A stretch of 64,000 nucleotides of DNA from Clostridiales bacterium (lineage in GTDB: Bacteria; Bacillota; Clostridia; Christensenellales; Aristaeellaceae). Shown here piece by piece: positions 1 through 8,379 of the stretch (its first letter is position 1; each line of letters begins with the position of its first letter). The DNA is taken from positions 25,186 through 89,185 of the forward strand of contig SFET01000006.1 in assembly GCA_004557125.1 (NCBI GenBank), in the 5' to 3' direction. The position numbers and the translations under genes were made by a program. The notes beneath the pieces are model-generated. The model did no database searches. It was given only the letters and a program-made list of their open reading frames with translations, and was not told the DNA's origin.

Positions 1-864
1 CGGAACCGTGCGAATGCAGGGGTACTCCGTCACATCCGCGCCGAGTTCGCGCAGCTGCCCGGCAAGGGCGCCGATGCGGTCGGCCGGGCGGGTGACCACC
101 ACGCGCTTTCCCTTCAGGGGCAGGCGGTCGAACCAGTCGAAGCGATCCGACAGGCCGCAGACCCTGCCCACCACGATGATGGCCGGGCTCTTGATGCAGG
201 CGTTCCGGGCCGCCTCGGGCAGCTTCTCCAGGGTGGAGACCACCTTCCGCTGGCTCGGCAGGGTTCCGCGCTCCACCACCGCCGCCGGCATGGACGGCTC
301 CATTCCCGCCTCCAGTAGTCCCCGGCAGATCATCGGCAACGAGGTGACTCCCATCAGAAACACCAGCGTGCCCCCGGTGCGGCGCAGCGCATCAAAGTCA
401 ATGCGCAGCTGCGAACCCGCCCTGGCGTGGCCGGTGATGATGTGCAGCGACGAGCAGAAATCCCGGTGCGTCACCGGAATCCCCGCGTAGGCCGGCACGG
501 ACAGCGCCGAGGTCACGCCGGGGACCACCTGAAAGTCAATTCCCTGCTCCGCCAGAAGCTCCAGCTCCTCGCCGCCCCGTCCGAACAGGAAGGGGTCGCC
601 GCCCTTGAGCCGCACCACCCGCTTGCCCGCCTGCGCCTTCTCCAGCAGAATCCGGTTGATCTGCTCCTGGGGCATCAGATGGTGGCTGGACTCCTTGCCC
701 ACGTCGATAGCCTCCGCTCCGGGGGGAATCAGCGCCAGAATGGCAGGACTCACCAGCCGGTCATATACCACGACCTCGGCCTGCTCCAGTGCCTGACGGC
801 CCTTCTGGGTCAGCAGTCCGGGATCGCCGGGGCCTGCGCCCACCAGGATAACATTGCCCTTCAT
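1..864 (-). CDS. cobA-hemD: Uroporphyrinogen-III C-methyltransferase fused to uroporphyrinogen-III synthase (partial, runs off left edge)
   Basis: The N-terminal part is a SAM-dependent SUMT, which methylates uroporphyrinogen III at C2 and C7 to precorrin-2. It begins MKGNVILVGAGPGDPGLLT and carries the GxGPGD loop, the VVRLKGGDPFLFGRG stretch and VVPGVTS. After about residue 245 a linker leads into GKRVVVTRPADRIGALAGQL, the start of a HemD domain (uroporphyrinogen-III synthase), which is cut by the window edge. Such fusions are common in Clostridia. It is last in view of the riboswitch-controlled operon, 5 bases after hemC. The ATG at 864 is chosen because it opens directly on the SUMT motif. 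Reading the HemD half as complete is inference. Confidence 0.93.
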   Translation of the reverse strand, partial: MKGNVILVGAGPGDPGLLTQKGRQALEQAEVVVYDRLVSPAILALIPPGAEAIDVGKESSHHLMPQEQINRILLEKAQAGKRVVRLKGGDPFLFGRGGEELELLAEQGIDFQVVPGVTSALSVPAYAGIPVTHRDFCSSLHIITGHARAGSQLRIDFDALRRTGGTLVFLMGVTSLPMICRGLLEAGMEPSMPAAVVERGTLPSQRKVVSTLEKLPEAARNACIKSPAIIVVGRVCGLSDRFDWFDRLPLKGKRVVVTRPADRIGALAGQLRELGADVTEYPCIRTVP

Positions 865-869
865 CTGCG

Positions 870-1745
870 TCACATTCCTTTCTTCAGCGCTTCCGCCAGA
901 GCGATTCCCAGGGCCTGCGCCTGGGATTTCTCCCCGGTTTTCGTGCCCCGGCGCACGATGGTCTCATCCGCGCTCACATACAGGCCCGTCAGGGTGAGCT
1001 TCTCCCCCTCCACCACGGCGTAGGCCGCCACGGGAGAGCTGCATCCGCCGTCCAGAGATCGGACGAAGGCCCGCTCCGCCAAGGCGCAGCAGGCCGCGTC
1101 CCGGTCATGCAGCTTTGCCAGGCACGCGGTATCCGTTCCCCTTCTGGTCTGCACAGCCAGGATTCCCTGACCCGCCGCCGGAAGAATCTCCTCCGGTTCA
1201 AAATACCGGCTGATGCGCCCCTCCAGTCCCAGGCGCTTCAGCCCCGCCGCCGCGAGAACCAGGGCGGAGTATTCGCCGTCCTGGAGCTTCTTCAGCCGCG
1301 TCTGCACGTTCCCCCGGACGGGCCTGATCGCCATCTGAGGAAACAGCGCCTTCAATTGCAGCTGCCGCCGCCGGGACGAACAGCCGATGGGCTTGGACGG
1401 ATCCAGCTGCGAAGCGCCCTCAGGCAACACCAGCACATCCCGGGGATCCTCCCGCCGGGAGAAGGCCGCCAGGGGCAGATCCTCCGGCACGTCCATCGGC
1501 ATGTCCTTCAGGGAGTGCACCGTGAAATCCACGCGCCCATCCCGCAGGGCATGATCCAGCTCCCTGACGAACAGGCCCTTTCCGCCAATCTGATCCAGGG
1601 TCCTGTCCAGAATCCGGTCGCCGGTGGTCTTCATGGTAACCAGCTCCAGCTCCGCATCGGGAACCGCCTGCCGGATGGCCTCCATCACCATCCGGCTCTG
1701 GATCACCGCCAGAGCGCTCTCCCGGCTGCCAACTCGGATCTTCAT
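870..1745 (-). CDS. hemC: Porphobilinogen deaminase (hydroxymethylbilane synthase)
   Basis: Polymerises four porphobilinogens into hydroxymethylbilane in the cytosol, supplying HemD. The protein is 291 aa, normal for the family. It starts MKIRVGSRESALAVIQS, contains the conserved HSLKDMP, GNVQTRL and AAAGLKRLG blocks, and the LDGGCSSPVAA motif whose cysteine (about residue 235) anchors the dipyrromethane cofactor. The ATG overlaps the stop of the upstream hemA-sirC gene as ATGA, so translational coupling is likely. A longer same-frame reading exists only because the upstream gene has no stop in that frame. Confidence 0.96.
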   Translation of the reverse strand: MKIRVGSRESALAVIQSRMVMEAIRQAVPDAELELVTMKTTGDRILDRTLDQIGGKGLFVRELDHALRDGRVDFTVHSLKDMPMDVPEDLPLAAFSRREDPRDVLVLPEGASQLDPSKPIGCSSRRRQLQLKALFPQMAIRPVRGNVQTRLKKLQDGEYSALVLAAAGLKRLGLEGRISRYFEPEEILPAAGQGILAVQTRRGTDTACLAKLHDRDAACCALAERAFVRSLDGGCSSPVAAYAVVEGEKLTLTGLYVSADETIVRRGTKTGEKSQAQALGIALAEALKKGM

Positions 1746-3160
1746 TCCAACTCCTCCAATACCTTGCGAATCTCCCTTGCCGCGTGGGCGGTCTTGTGGT
1801 GTCCCTTTCCGGAGGACACCACACCCGCCACCAGGTTGTCCCCGGTACAAATGGCCGGGAAATAGAAGCTGCATTCTGCCTCGCAATCGGCCACGGATAC
1901 GGGAATACCCAGTCGGCGGGCCTCCTCGCCCACCTGGTGGTTGACCTGCCGATCGTTCGTGGCGGCGATGGCCAGAAACGCCCCTTCCAGATCGCCGGGC
2001 GCGTAGGCTCTGGGAATCCAGGTGATTCCGTCGGCCTTGCCCTTGAGCGACGGGGAAATGACGACGATTTCGCAGCCGAACATCCGAAGGGTGCCGATTC
2101 TTCTGGCGGCAATGGTTCCGCCGCCGACCAGCACCACCTTCTTTCCGCTCAAGTCCAGGAACAGTGGAAACCTCGGCGGTTTCTCCGGCGCAAGCTGCCA
2201 GCGCCGCCACTGGAGGAACTTCTCCAGCTCCTCTCCGGCGATGGCGCGCATGGCCTCCAATTCCTCCGGGATGCCGGGAACGCCCGTTCCCAGCGCGTCC
2301 GTATCGTAACAGCGCAGCATCCCGGCACAGGCGGGATCGACGTCTCTGGGCACCGCGAGATCCACCGCCACTTTGGGCGGACGCTGCATGGCCTGCAGCT
2401 GCGCAAGCGTCAGCGTATAGTGGGGACTGGCAGTGGCGGAAACCAGCGCGTCCGCACCCTCCATTGCGACAAAGCGCTCCTCATAGGGAACCGCAGCGCA
2501 GCCGGCGGGCACCACGGTGTGCCCGTGGCGGTAGGTGCGCAGGGTGATCTGCACACTGGCTCCTGCGTCGCGCAGCAGCTCCGCCGCCAGACGGCCCATC
2601 TGCCCGTTACCGATGACCACAATCCGCTTTCCCGCCAGCTCTCCCAGCTCCTGCTGCAGAACTTCCCGGCAGCGCGTTCCCATGGACGGCACGCCCCGGG
2701 TCACGGGAACCTCTGTTCTGGCCCGCTTGCCCGCTGTCACCGCCCGGCGGAACAGCGCCGCCAGCACCGGGTCCGCAGTCTTTTCCTCCTGGGCCAGCTC
2801 CATGGCTGTGCGAACCTGGGTGATGATCTGATTCTCTCCCAGAATCTGCGAGTGCAGCCCACAGGCCACCTCCATCAGGTGCCGGGCCGCGTCAGCCTCC
2901 GTGCGGGTGGTGAAATAGGGTTCGAGCTCCGCCTCCGGCACGCCCGCGCCCCGGCACAGCAGCCGCCAGGGCGTTTCCGCCTCGCCACTGAGATACAGCT
3001 CCGTCCGATTGCAGGTGGACAGCAGCACGCAGCCCTCCACCCCCGGCTGTTGGCGAAGCCACACCAGCAGGGCTTGCACCTGCTGCCGGGAAAATGCCAG
3101 CCGCTCCCGCAGGGCAATGGACGAGCGATGGCAGTCCAGGCCCGACATTACGATGCTCAT
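1742..3160 (-). CDS. hemA: Glutamyl-tRNA reductase fused to precorrin-2 dehydrogenase (siroheme synthase N-domain)
   Basis: 472 aa. Residues 1-320 are glutamyl-tRNA reductase: catalytic cysteine in LLSTCNRTELYLSG, the SQILGENQIITQV block and an NADPH-binding IVVIGNGQMGRLAAELL. Residues about 335-472 are a second Rossmann domain, LSGKKVVLVGGGTIAARRI followed by TNDRQVN, typical of SirC/Met8/CysG-N, which oxidises precorrin-2 to sirohydrochlorin. The fusion replaces the C-terminal dimerisation domain of ordinary HemA (usual length about 420-450 aa). One protein therefore handles both the first and a late step of the route. It overlaps both neighbours by ATGA, inside the cobalamin-riboswitch operon. 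Confidence 0.92.
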   Translation of the reverse strand: MSIVMSGLDCHRSSIALRERLAFSRQQVQALLVWLRQQPGVEGCVLLSTCNRTELYLSGEAETPWRLLCRGAGVPEAELEPYFTTRTEADAARHLMEVACGLHSQILGENQIITQVRTAMELAQEEKTADPVLAALFRRAVTAGKRARTEVPVTRGVPSMGTRCREVLQQELGELAGKRIVVIGNGQMGRLAAELLRDAGASVQITLRTYRHGHTVVPAGCAAVPYEERFVAMEGADALVSATASPHYTLTLAQLQAMQRPPKVAVDLAVPRDVDPACAGMLRCYDTDALGTGVPGIPEELEAMRAIAGEELEKFLQWRRWQLAPEKPPRFPLFLDLSGKKVVLVGGGTIAARRIGTLRMFGCEIVVISPSLKGKADGITWIPRAYAPGDLEGAFLAIAATNDRQVNHQVGEEARRLGIPVSVADCEAECSFYFPAICTGDNLVAGVVSSGKGHHKTAHAAREIRKVLEELE

Positions 3161-4620
3161 ACGCTTCCTCCTTTGGCGATGACCAGAGAGAAATAGCCGG
3201 AAGGCTCCTGCATCTGGGAGAAATCGGGAACAACCCGCTCATTGTCCATGGTACAGTTTTCCACCATCGCTGCACCGTCCAGCATGCCCTTCTCGCGCAG
3301 GGTCTCCTGCAGCTCCAGGATCGCTTTTCCCGACTTCATAAATACCTTATTGCCCGGCACATCCAGCAATTCCTCGTGACTGTGGGAGGCTGGGATGATC
3401 AGCAGCGGTTCGGAGCCCTGGCACAGCGAGGTATTCAGCCGCGCGGCCGCCGCGCAGAAGGAGGGCACGCCGGGGACGATCTCCACCGCATAGCCCTGCC
3501 GCTGCACCCTTTCGTGGATGTACATATAGGTGGAGTAGATCGTGGGATCTCCCAGTGTCAGAAACGCCACCTGCTTTCCCTGATCCAGCAGCGCGCAGAT
3601 CTGTCCCGCGGCGGCATCATAGGCCGCGTCCACCACGGCCCTGTCCCGCACCATAGGGGTCCTGACGAGGATCATCTCCTGGCCGTCCAGATAGTGCCTT
3701 GCGATGTTCAGGGCCGTCTTTTCCGGGCCGTTCGTATCCGGCACCATGACCACATCGGCCTGGCGCAGAACCCGCACGGCCTTCATGGTAAGAAGCTCAG
3801 AGTCGCCGGGGCCGCCGCCCACGCCCCACAGCTTCCCACCCTGGGGCAGGGCCTGCACAGCCTGGCGGCAGTGCTCCACAAACAGCGCCCGGACTGCCGG
3901 ACACTCGCCGAGTCCCTGCAGCACGCAGCGCGCTGCATAGCCGTCGGCTTCCAGCTCCGCCTTCCAGGATCCCTCGCCGCCCGCCATGTCGTTGCGGGCA
4001 TGATCCCCCGCCACAAGCATGAACGGTGCCAGAATCACCTTGCGGATGGCAGGATGCTTCGCCAGCTGCTGCCGGACGCTGTCCAGCGTGGGATAGCCCT
4101 CCACCGTGGCGACCAGGACGCGCTCGCACTGCGCCTGGAGCATATGCTCCATCTGGGCGTAGGCGGCGTTGGCGAAATGGGGCGTGCCGTGGCCCATCAG
4201 AACCAGCGCCTCGTCCGGCTCGGGTTGCGGCAACCACTTCAGCAGCCCATCCGCCACGGCAGCATAGTCCGACTCCGCGTGCAGCAACGGCATGCCCACG
4301 CGCACCTGCATCCGCAGGCGGTAGGGCTCCAGCTGCGCCAGCATCTTTTCGTATTCCTCCCCATGCATCACATGGGTGGACTGCACCGCCACATGGGTAA
4401 AGCCCTCCTCCTCCAGCCGGTGCATGGCCTGATTTACATCGTCGATCCGCAGGCCGTCCCGCTGGCGGAGCTTCCGGATAATCATGCCGCTGGTAAAAGC
4501 CCGGCGAACCTCCCAGTCCGGGAACGCCGCCGCCAGCGCCTGCTCCGTGGCCGCAATGGTCTTTTCCAGCGTATCGGGATAGGAGGTGCCGAAGGACACC
4601 GCCAAAATCGCTTTCTTCAT
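3157..4620 (-). CDS. cbiK-cbiL: Anaerobic sirohydrochlorin cobaltochelatase fused to cobalt-factor II C20-methyltransferase
   Basis: 487 aa. Residues 1-258 match CbiK, the ATP-independent chelatase that inserts Co2+ into sirohydrochlorin: MKKAILAVSFGTSYPDT, metal-ligand histidines at about 144 (LMGHGTPHFAN) and 207 (LVAGDHARND). Residues about 264-487 are a SAM methyltransferase of the CbiL type (LWGVGGGPGDSELLTMKAV, LGDPTIYSTYMYI, EIVPGVPSF). Two successive steps of the anaerobic B12 pathway are thus in one chain. The ATG at 4620 is chosen because CbiK homology begins there; an in-frame extension to 4800 would add about 60 residues unlike the family. It is the first large gene behind the riboswitch. 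Confidence 0.92.
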   Translation of the reverse strand: MKKAILAVSFGTSYPDTLEKTIAATEQALAAAFPDWEVRRAFTSGMIIRKLRQRDGLRIDDVNQAMHRLEEEGFTHVAVQSTHVMHGEEYEKMLAQLEPYRLRMQVRVGMPLLHAESDYAAVADGLLKWLPQPEPDEALVLMGHGTPHFANAAYAQMEHMLQAQCERVLVATVEGYPTLDSVRQQLAKHPAIRKVILAPFMLVAGDHARNDMAGGEGSWKAELEADGYAARCVLQGLGECPAVRALFVEHCRQAVQALPQGGKLWGVGGGPGDSELLTMKAVRVLRQADVVMVPDTNGPEKTALNIARHYLDGQEMILVRTPMVRDRAVVDAAYDAAAGQICALLDQGKQVAFLTLGDPTIYSTYMYIHERVQRQGYAVEIVPGVPSFCAAAARLNTSLCQGSEPLLIIPASHSHEELLDVPGNKVFMKSGKAILELQETLREKGMLDGAAMVENCTMDNERVVPDFSQMQEPSGYFSLVIAKGGSV

Positions 4621-4679
4621 TGGATCACTCTCTTTCGTTCCGGGGTGCGATTGCAGCAGGGCATTGCCGATGGCGCAGA

Positions 4680-4793
4680 TCAGAAGTCTACATCTGGCCA
4701 AATCCGTTCCAGCAGCGCCATGGCAGTTAACGGGGCAGGAATGCAGGAAACCATGACAGTTCCAGCTTACCGGTTGGTGAGTTTGTCTTTCAT
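4680..4793 (-). other. Short leader ORF with an internal in-frame stop
   Basis: A strong Shine-Dalgarno (AGGGAGG, 8 bases before the ATG at 4793) opens an ORF that reads MKDKLTNR and stops at TAA (4767-4769). The same frame then continues open for 28 more codons, including MVSCIPAPLTAMALLERIW, to TGA at 4680. It lies between the riboswitch terminator and cbiK-cbiL. It may be a regulatory leader peptide or the remnant of a small gene killed by one nonsense change. I do not recognise the peptide. Confidence 0.3.
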
Positions 4794-4812
4794 TGCGCAA
4801 CCTCCCTGATTA

Positions 4813-4841
4813 CAAAAAACGGGTCGCCCTTGCGGCAACCC
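4813..4841 (-). terminator. Rho-independent terminator of the cobalamin riboswitch
   Basis: Read on the minus strand, GGGTTGCC and GGCGACCC form an 8-bp stem with a 5-base loop, followed by TTTTTT. It lies between the aptamer and the first gene. A second stable hairpin sits just upstream at about 4843-4873. This is the layout of a riboswitch that terminates transcription when B12 is bound; the switching mechanism is inferred. Confidence 0.8.
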
Positions 4842-4908
4842 AATAACGGGACAGCGTTGCTGCCCGATTATTCCAAAGAAAGAACACCGCAATCTTGGAA
4901 ACAATGAC

Positions 4909-5065
4909 AGTGTGAGCAGGTTTCCTGGCTCCAGTTCACAGCTTTGTGCGTCTTCTCAGGCATAAGGCCCAATGACATCGCAGCACATCGCTCCCTGTTG
5001 CAGTGACGGGTTCGCTTCGGACTTGCACCGAATTCCCTTTATCCCTGTGAAGGGACTCACACATC
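4909..5065 (-). promoter_or_regulatory. Cobalamin riboswitch aptamer
   Basis: The minus strand carries the class hallmarks in order: GGGAATTCGGTGCAAGTCCG, then AACCCGTCACTG (B12-box region), then GAGCCAGGAAACCTGCTC. The outer P1 pairing is between TGTGTGAG near 5060 and CTCACA near 4914. It precedes a terminator and four cobalamin/tetrapyrrole genes, which fits B12 repression of the operon. Confidence 0.93.
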
Positions 5066-5086
5066 TATGTAATCTTTATCTTACAT

Positions 5087-5115
5087 AGCATAAAACATTT
5101 TTTTGAGCCTGTCAA
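5087..5115 (-). promoter_or_regulatory. Sigma-70-type promoter of the cobalamin operon
   Basis: Minus strand TTGACA (5110-5115), 17-base spacer, TATGCT (5087-5092), directly upstream of the riboswitch. Confidence 0.75.
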
Positions 5116-5275
5116 TGGTTTTCTCCCATCTTTGCCCACCCTTTGTTTTTCCGTGCTCACCTTTTATGCTTGAACATTCCAAACTGTTTGGTGAAACCTG
5201 TCACATTTTTCTGATTCGGGCCACTCGAATCAGAGCTTTTATAAACGAAGGAACAGAAGATTTTTCTTTTCCTGC

Positions 5276-5304
5276 TTGACAAGAGGGATGTGCATACATA
5301 TAAT
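5276..5304 (+). promoter_or_regulatory. Consensus sigma-70 promoter of the MATE gene
   Basis: TTGACA at 5276-5281, 17-base spacer, TATAAT at 5299-5304. Both hexamers are perfect. It drives a leader of about 275 bases before the MATE start codon. Confidence 0.85.
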
Positions 5305-5585
5305 GGAGGTGCTTGCTCGGAGGGCAAATCATTCGATTGAAATGATGGGCTGGATAAGGCACAGGCTGGAACGCCTGCTCCTGTCCGGCTCTTTTGTTTG
5401 TTTCAGGATGGTCCGACGGCAGCGAAAAATCTAAACTCTATCGGATTTGTCATCGGAGGATCTGCCATCGCAATGGCAAGATCGAGGAAGATGTCGAGTG
5501 CGCTCGGTGCATGCCGGGCGCATTTTTTGTCGGAACGATTGGCAAAGTTCCTTCCAATTCCGGTAGAAAATCAGGAGGGATTCCC
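5305..5585 (+). promoter_or_regulatory. Structured 5' leader of the MATE gene, candidate riboswitch or attenuator
   Basis: Between the promoter and the MATE start lie an ATCATT/AATGAT hairpin (about 5329-5347), a larger GC-rich hairpin followed by a T-rich run (about 5349-5405) and an intrinsic terminator at 5499-5528. The existence of a terminator before the coding region suggests conditional read-through. I could not match it to a known riboswitch class. The block GGGCAAATCATTCGA resembles part of the cyclic-di-GMP-I motif, but the remaining conserved parts are not evident. Confidence 0.5.
5499..5528 (+). terminator. Intrinsic terminator inside the MATE leader
   Basis: TGCGC-T-CGG, loop, CCG-G-GCGCA followed by TTTTTT. 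It lies 58 bases before the chosen TTG start, so it would act on the leader transcript. Confidence 0.65.
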
Positions 5586-6896
5586 TTGAGCGATCGGACG
5601 AGAAAGCTCATCAAGTACGTCGTTCCCACGATGCTGGGAAGTATCAGCTTCTTTCTGTTCACCATCGTGGACGGCATCTTTGTCGGACGGGGCGTGGGCA
5701 CGAATGCATTGGGCGCGGTCAACCTGGTCATGCCCTTCGTCATGGTGGTCAACGCGCTGTTCCAGCTGACGACCATCGGCGGCGTGGCCATCATCGCGGT
5801 GCGGCTGGGGCGCGGCGATGTTCAGGGCGCGAACCATGCATTCATGCACGCGGTGGCGGGCACCGTGGTCATCTCCGCGCTGCTGATGCTCTCAGGCACC
5901 TGCCTGACCGGGCCGCTGTGCCGCCTGATGGGCGCCAGCGACACCTTCTACCAGCTGACCACGGAGTATCTGTTCTGGTACAGCGTGTTCATCATCCCGT
6001 CCGGCCTGTCCACCGCATTGCAGGGCTTCTGCAGCAACGACGGCTCCCCGGTGCTGGTCAGCGCGGCCACGATCATCGGCACGGCGGTCAACATCGTGGG
6101 CGACTGGCTGCTGATCTTCCCCCTGAAGATGGGCGTTGCGGGCGCAGCCATCGCCACCGGCGTGTCCCAGCTCGTCACGCTGCTGATCGTGCTGATCCAC
6201 TTCATCCGGAAGAAGGGCGTGCTGCGCTTCTGCCGCTTCCGTGTGGAGAGCGCGCTGCTCCAGAAGATCGCGGTGCGCGGACTGCCCGCCTGCATCGCAC
6301 AGTTTGCCAACCCCATGACCACGCTGTGGATCAACAAGATGCTTGCCCGGCAGATCGGCGACATTGCGGTCAACGCCTACTCCATCATCTCCTACGTGGC
6401 GACCTTCTCTATGGGCGTGTTCTTTGGCGTGTCCGACGGCCTGCAGCCGCTGTACGGCCAGAGCTACGGCGCGAAGGACGCGCGCTCGCTGCGCTACTAC
6501 TTCCGGGCGGGCAGCATCATCAACCTGGCGGGCAGTCTCATCATCAACGGTGCGCTGATGGTGGTCGGCGGCGCGGTCTGCACGCTGTTCGGCGCGGACG
6601 CGGCGACGCTCGCCTACACCGTGCGCGTGATGCCGCTGTACAGCTGGGGCTTCGTGGTGGTGGGACTGACCACGAACATCTCGTCCTACCTCTACTCCAC
6701 CAAGCGCTCCCGTGAGGCGGACGTCATCAGCATCCTGCGCAGCTTCGTGTTCAACACCCTCGTCATTCTGCTGCTGCCCCGCATCCTCGGCGGCGACGTC
6801 ATCTGGCACACCTTCGGCATCGCCGAGGCCGTCGTGCTGCTGATCTCTGTCATTCTGCTGAAGCGCTCCGAGCGCAGCGGAATCGTATTCAATTGA
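5586..6896 (+). CDS. MATE family multidrug/Na+ efflux transporter
   Basis: 436 aa, about 12 hydrophobic segments, family-typical length. It begins LSDRTRKLIKYVVPTMLGSI and continues with VDGIFVGRGVGTNALGAVNL, the usual MATE N-terminal signature. The TTG at 5586 is preferred because AGGAGG (5573-5578) sits 7 bases before it. The frame is open upstream to 5394, but that part crosses the leader terminator and has no RBS. Codon use is GC-rich like its neighbours. It is followed after 16 bases by a second, broken MATE gene. Substrate unknown; the leader may sense it. Confidence 0.9.
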   Translation: MSDRTRKLIKYVVPTMLGSISFFLFTIVDGIFVGRGVGTNALGAVNLVMPFVMVVNALFQLTTIGGVAIIAVRLGRGDVQGANHAFMHAVAGTVVISALLMLSGTCLTGPLCRLMGASDTFYQLTTEYLFWYSVFIIPSGLSTALQGFCSNDGSPVLVSAATIIGTAVNIVGDWLLIFPLKMGVAGAAIATGVSQLVTLLIVLIHFIRKKGVLRFCRFRVESALLQKIAVRGLPACIAQFANPMTTLWINKMLARQIGDIAVNAYSIISYVATFSMGVFFGVSDGLQPLYGQSYGAKDARSLRYYFRAGSIINLAGSLIINGALMVVGGAVCTLFGADAATLAYTVRVMPLYSWGFVVVGLTTNISSYLYSTKRSREADVISILRSFVFNTLVILLLPRILGGDVIWHTFGIAEAVVLLISVILLKRSERSGIVFN

Positions 6897-6912
6897 AGGG
6901 AGGAATTGCGAT

Positions 6913-8075
6913 ATGGATCTCCTGAAGGGTCGGATCCGACCGCTGTACTTCAAATACCTGTCGGCGGCCTTCGGCGGCGCCCCGATCTCGTCCATCTGCG
7001 GAATCGTGGACATGGCGATGCTGGGTCAGTATCAGGGCCCGCAGGGCACGGCGGCGATGGCGGTGATCAGCCCGATCTGGAACATCATCTACAGCCTGGG
7101 CCTGCTGATGGGCATCGGCGGCAGCGTACTGCTGAGCACGCTGCGCGGCGAATCGGAGGACAATCTCAAAAAATCCAACGAATACTTCACCGCGGCGGTC
7201 ATCGGCGTGTCCATACTGGCGATGCTCACCTGGATCGCGCTGATCTTCTTCGACCGGGAGCTGCTGCTGCTCTTCGGCGCGGAGGAGAGCCTGATGCCCC
7301 TGGCCCGGTGCTACGTGCTGCCGGTGAAGTTCGGCGTGCCGCTGTTTTTGTTCAGCCAGCTGCTGTCCGCTTTCCTGCGCAACGACGCAAATCCGGGCCT
7401 TGCCACACGTGCGGTGCTCTGCGGCGGCATCTTCAACGTGTTCGGCGACTACATCCTAGTATTTGTGCTTGACCTGGGCATCCTGGGCGCGGGCATGGCC
7501 ACCTGCCTGGGCTGCCTGCTGACGGTGTGCGTGATGCTGACGCACTTCTTGAAGCCTCAGTGCACGCTGCGCTTCGTGCGGCCCGCGCGCCTTCTGCACA
7601 AGCTGGGCAGGATCGCCCTCACCGGCTTCTCCACCTTCTTCATCGACGTGGCCATGGCATCCTGACGGTGCTGTTCAACCGCCAGATTCTCAGATACCTC
7701 GGCACGAATGCGCTGTCGGTCTACGGCATCATCATCAACATCAGCACCTTCGTGCAGTGCTGCGCGTACAGCATCGGTCAGGCCTCCCAGCCGATCCTCT
7801 CCGTCAACTTCGGCGCGAAACGCTTTGACCGGATCCGGGAGACGCTGAAGTATGCGCTGGGCACCGCAGCCGCCTTCGGCCTGATCTGGACGGCCCTCTG
7901 CGTGCTCGCACCGAACCTGTTCGTCCGCATCTTCATGCAACCCACGCAGGAGATTCTCGCCATCGCGCCGGCGATCATCCGCAGCTACGGCGTCTCCTTC
8001 CTGCTGCTGCCGCTGAACATCTTCTCGACCTACTACTTCCAGGCCCTGCTGAAGCCGCGCACCTCGTTCATCGTA
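6913..8075 (+). pseudogene. Second MATE transporter, frameshifted and missing its C-terminus
   Basis: It starts with an ATG behind AGGGAGG and reads MDLLKGRIRPLYFKYLSAAF as a MATE protein. At about 7655-7662 the frame breaks: FFIDVAM-AS-stop in frame 1 continues as GILTVLFNRQILRYLGTNAL in another frame, as if one G had been lost in ATGGCATC. The second part keeps MATE homology to LLKPRTSFIVS (about 8075), then passes without a stop into sequence resembling a cytidylate kinase. Roughly 100 C-terminal MATE residues are missing. A sequencing error could explain the frameshift, but not the lost C-terminus. Confidence 0.8.
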
Positions 8076-8379
8076 TCCGTCGGACGCGGTGCGGACTGGT
8101 TCCAGCGCGTACAGGCCCTTCCGCATCTTCGTCTACGCCGACATGGAGCACAAGCTGCTGCGCTGCCGTCAGAAGGGCGACGCGCACGAGCATTTGAGCG
8201 ACAAGGAGCTGCGCCAGCACATCCAGCAGGTGGACCGGCACCGCGCCAGCTACTACAAGCACTGCACCGACCGGAAGTGGGGCGACAAGGCGAACGATGA
8301 TCTGCGCATCAACACCGGCACGGAATCCGTCAAGGAGATCGCCCGCCACGTGGCGCAGTATCTGAAGGCCTGGCGCTGA
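8076..8379 (+). pseudogene. C-terminal remnant of a cytidylate-kinase-like protein
   Basis: VGRGADW (in the MATE frame) followed, after a +1 shift at about 8106-8112, by YRPFRIFVYADMEHKLLRC and IQQVDRHRASYYKHCTDRKW. These resemble the VGRCADYVL, IFVYADME and LCINT blocks of the cytidylate-kinase-like family. The N-terminal half with the P-loop is absent. A deletion has fused this tail to the MATE gene, and a further frameshift separates the blocks. No functional product is expected. Confidence 0.7.

Noticed and set aside
5329..5405. MATE leader read as a cyclic-di-GMP-I (GEMM) riboswitch
   Set aside because: Only GGGCAAAYCATTCGA and the first hairpin resemble it; the conserved GACGCAAAGC joint and the second helix with tetraloop receptor are not found.
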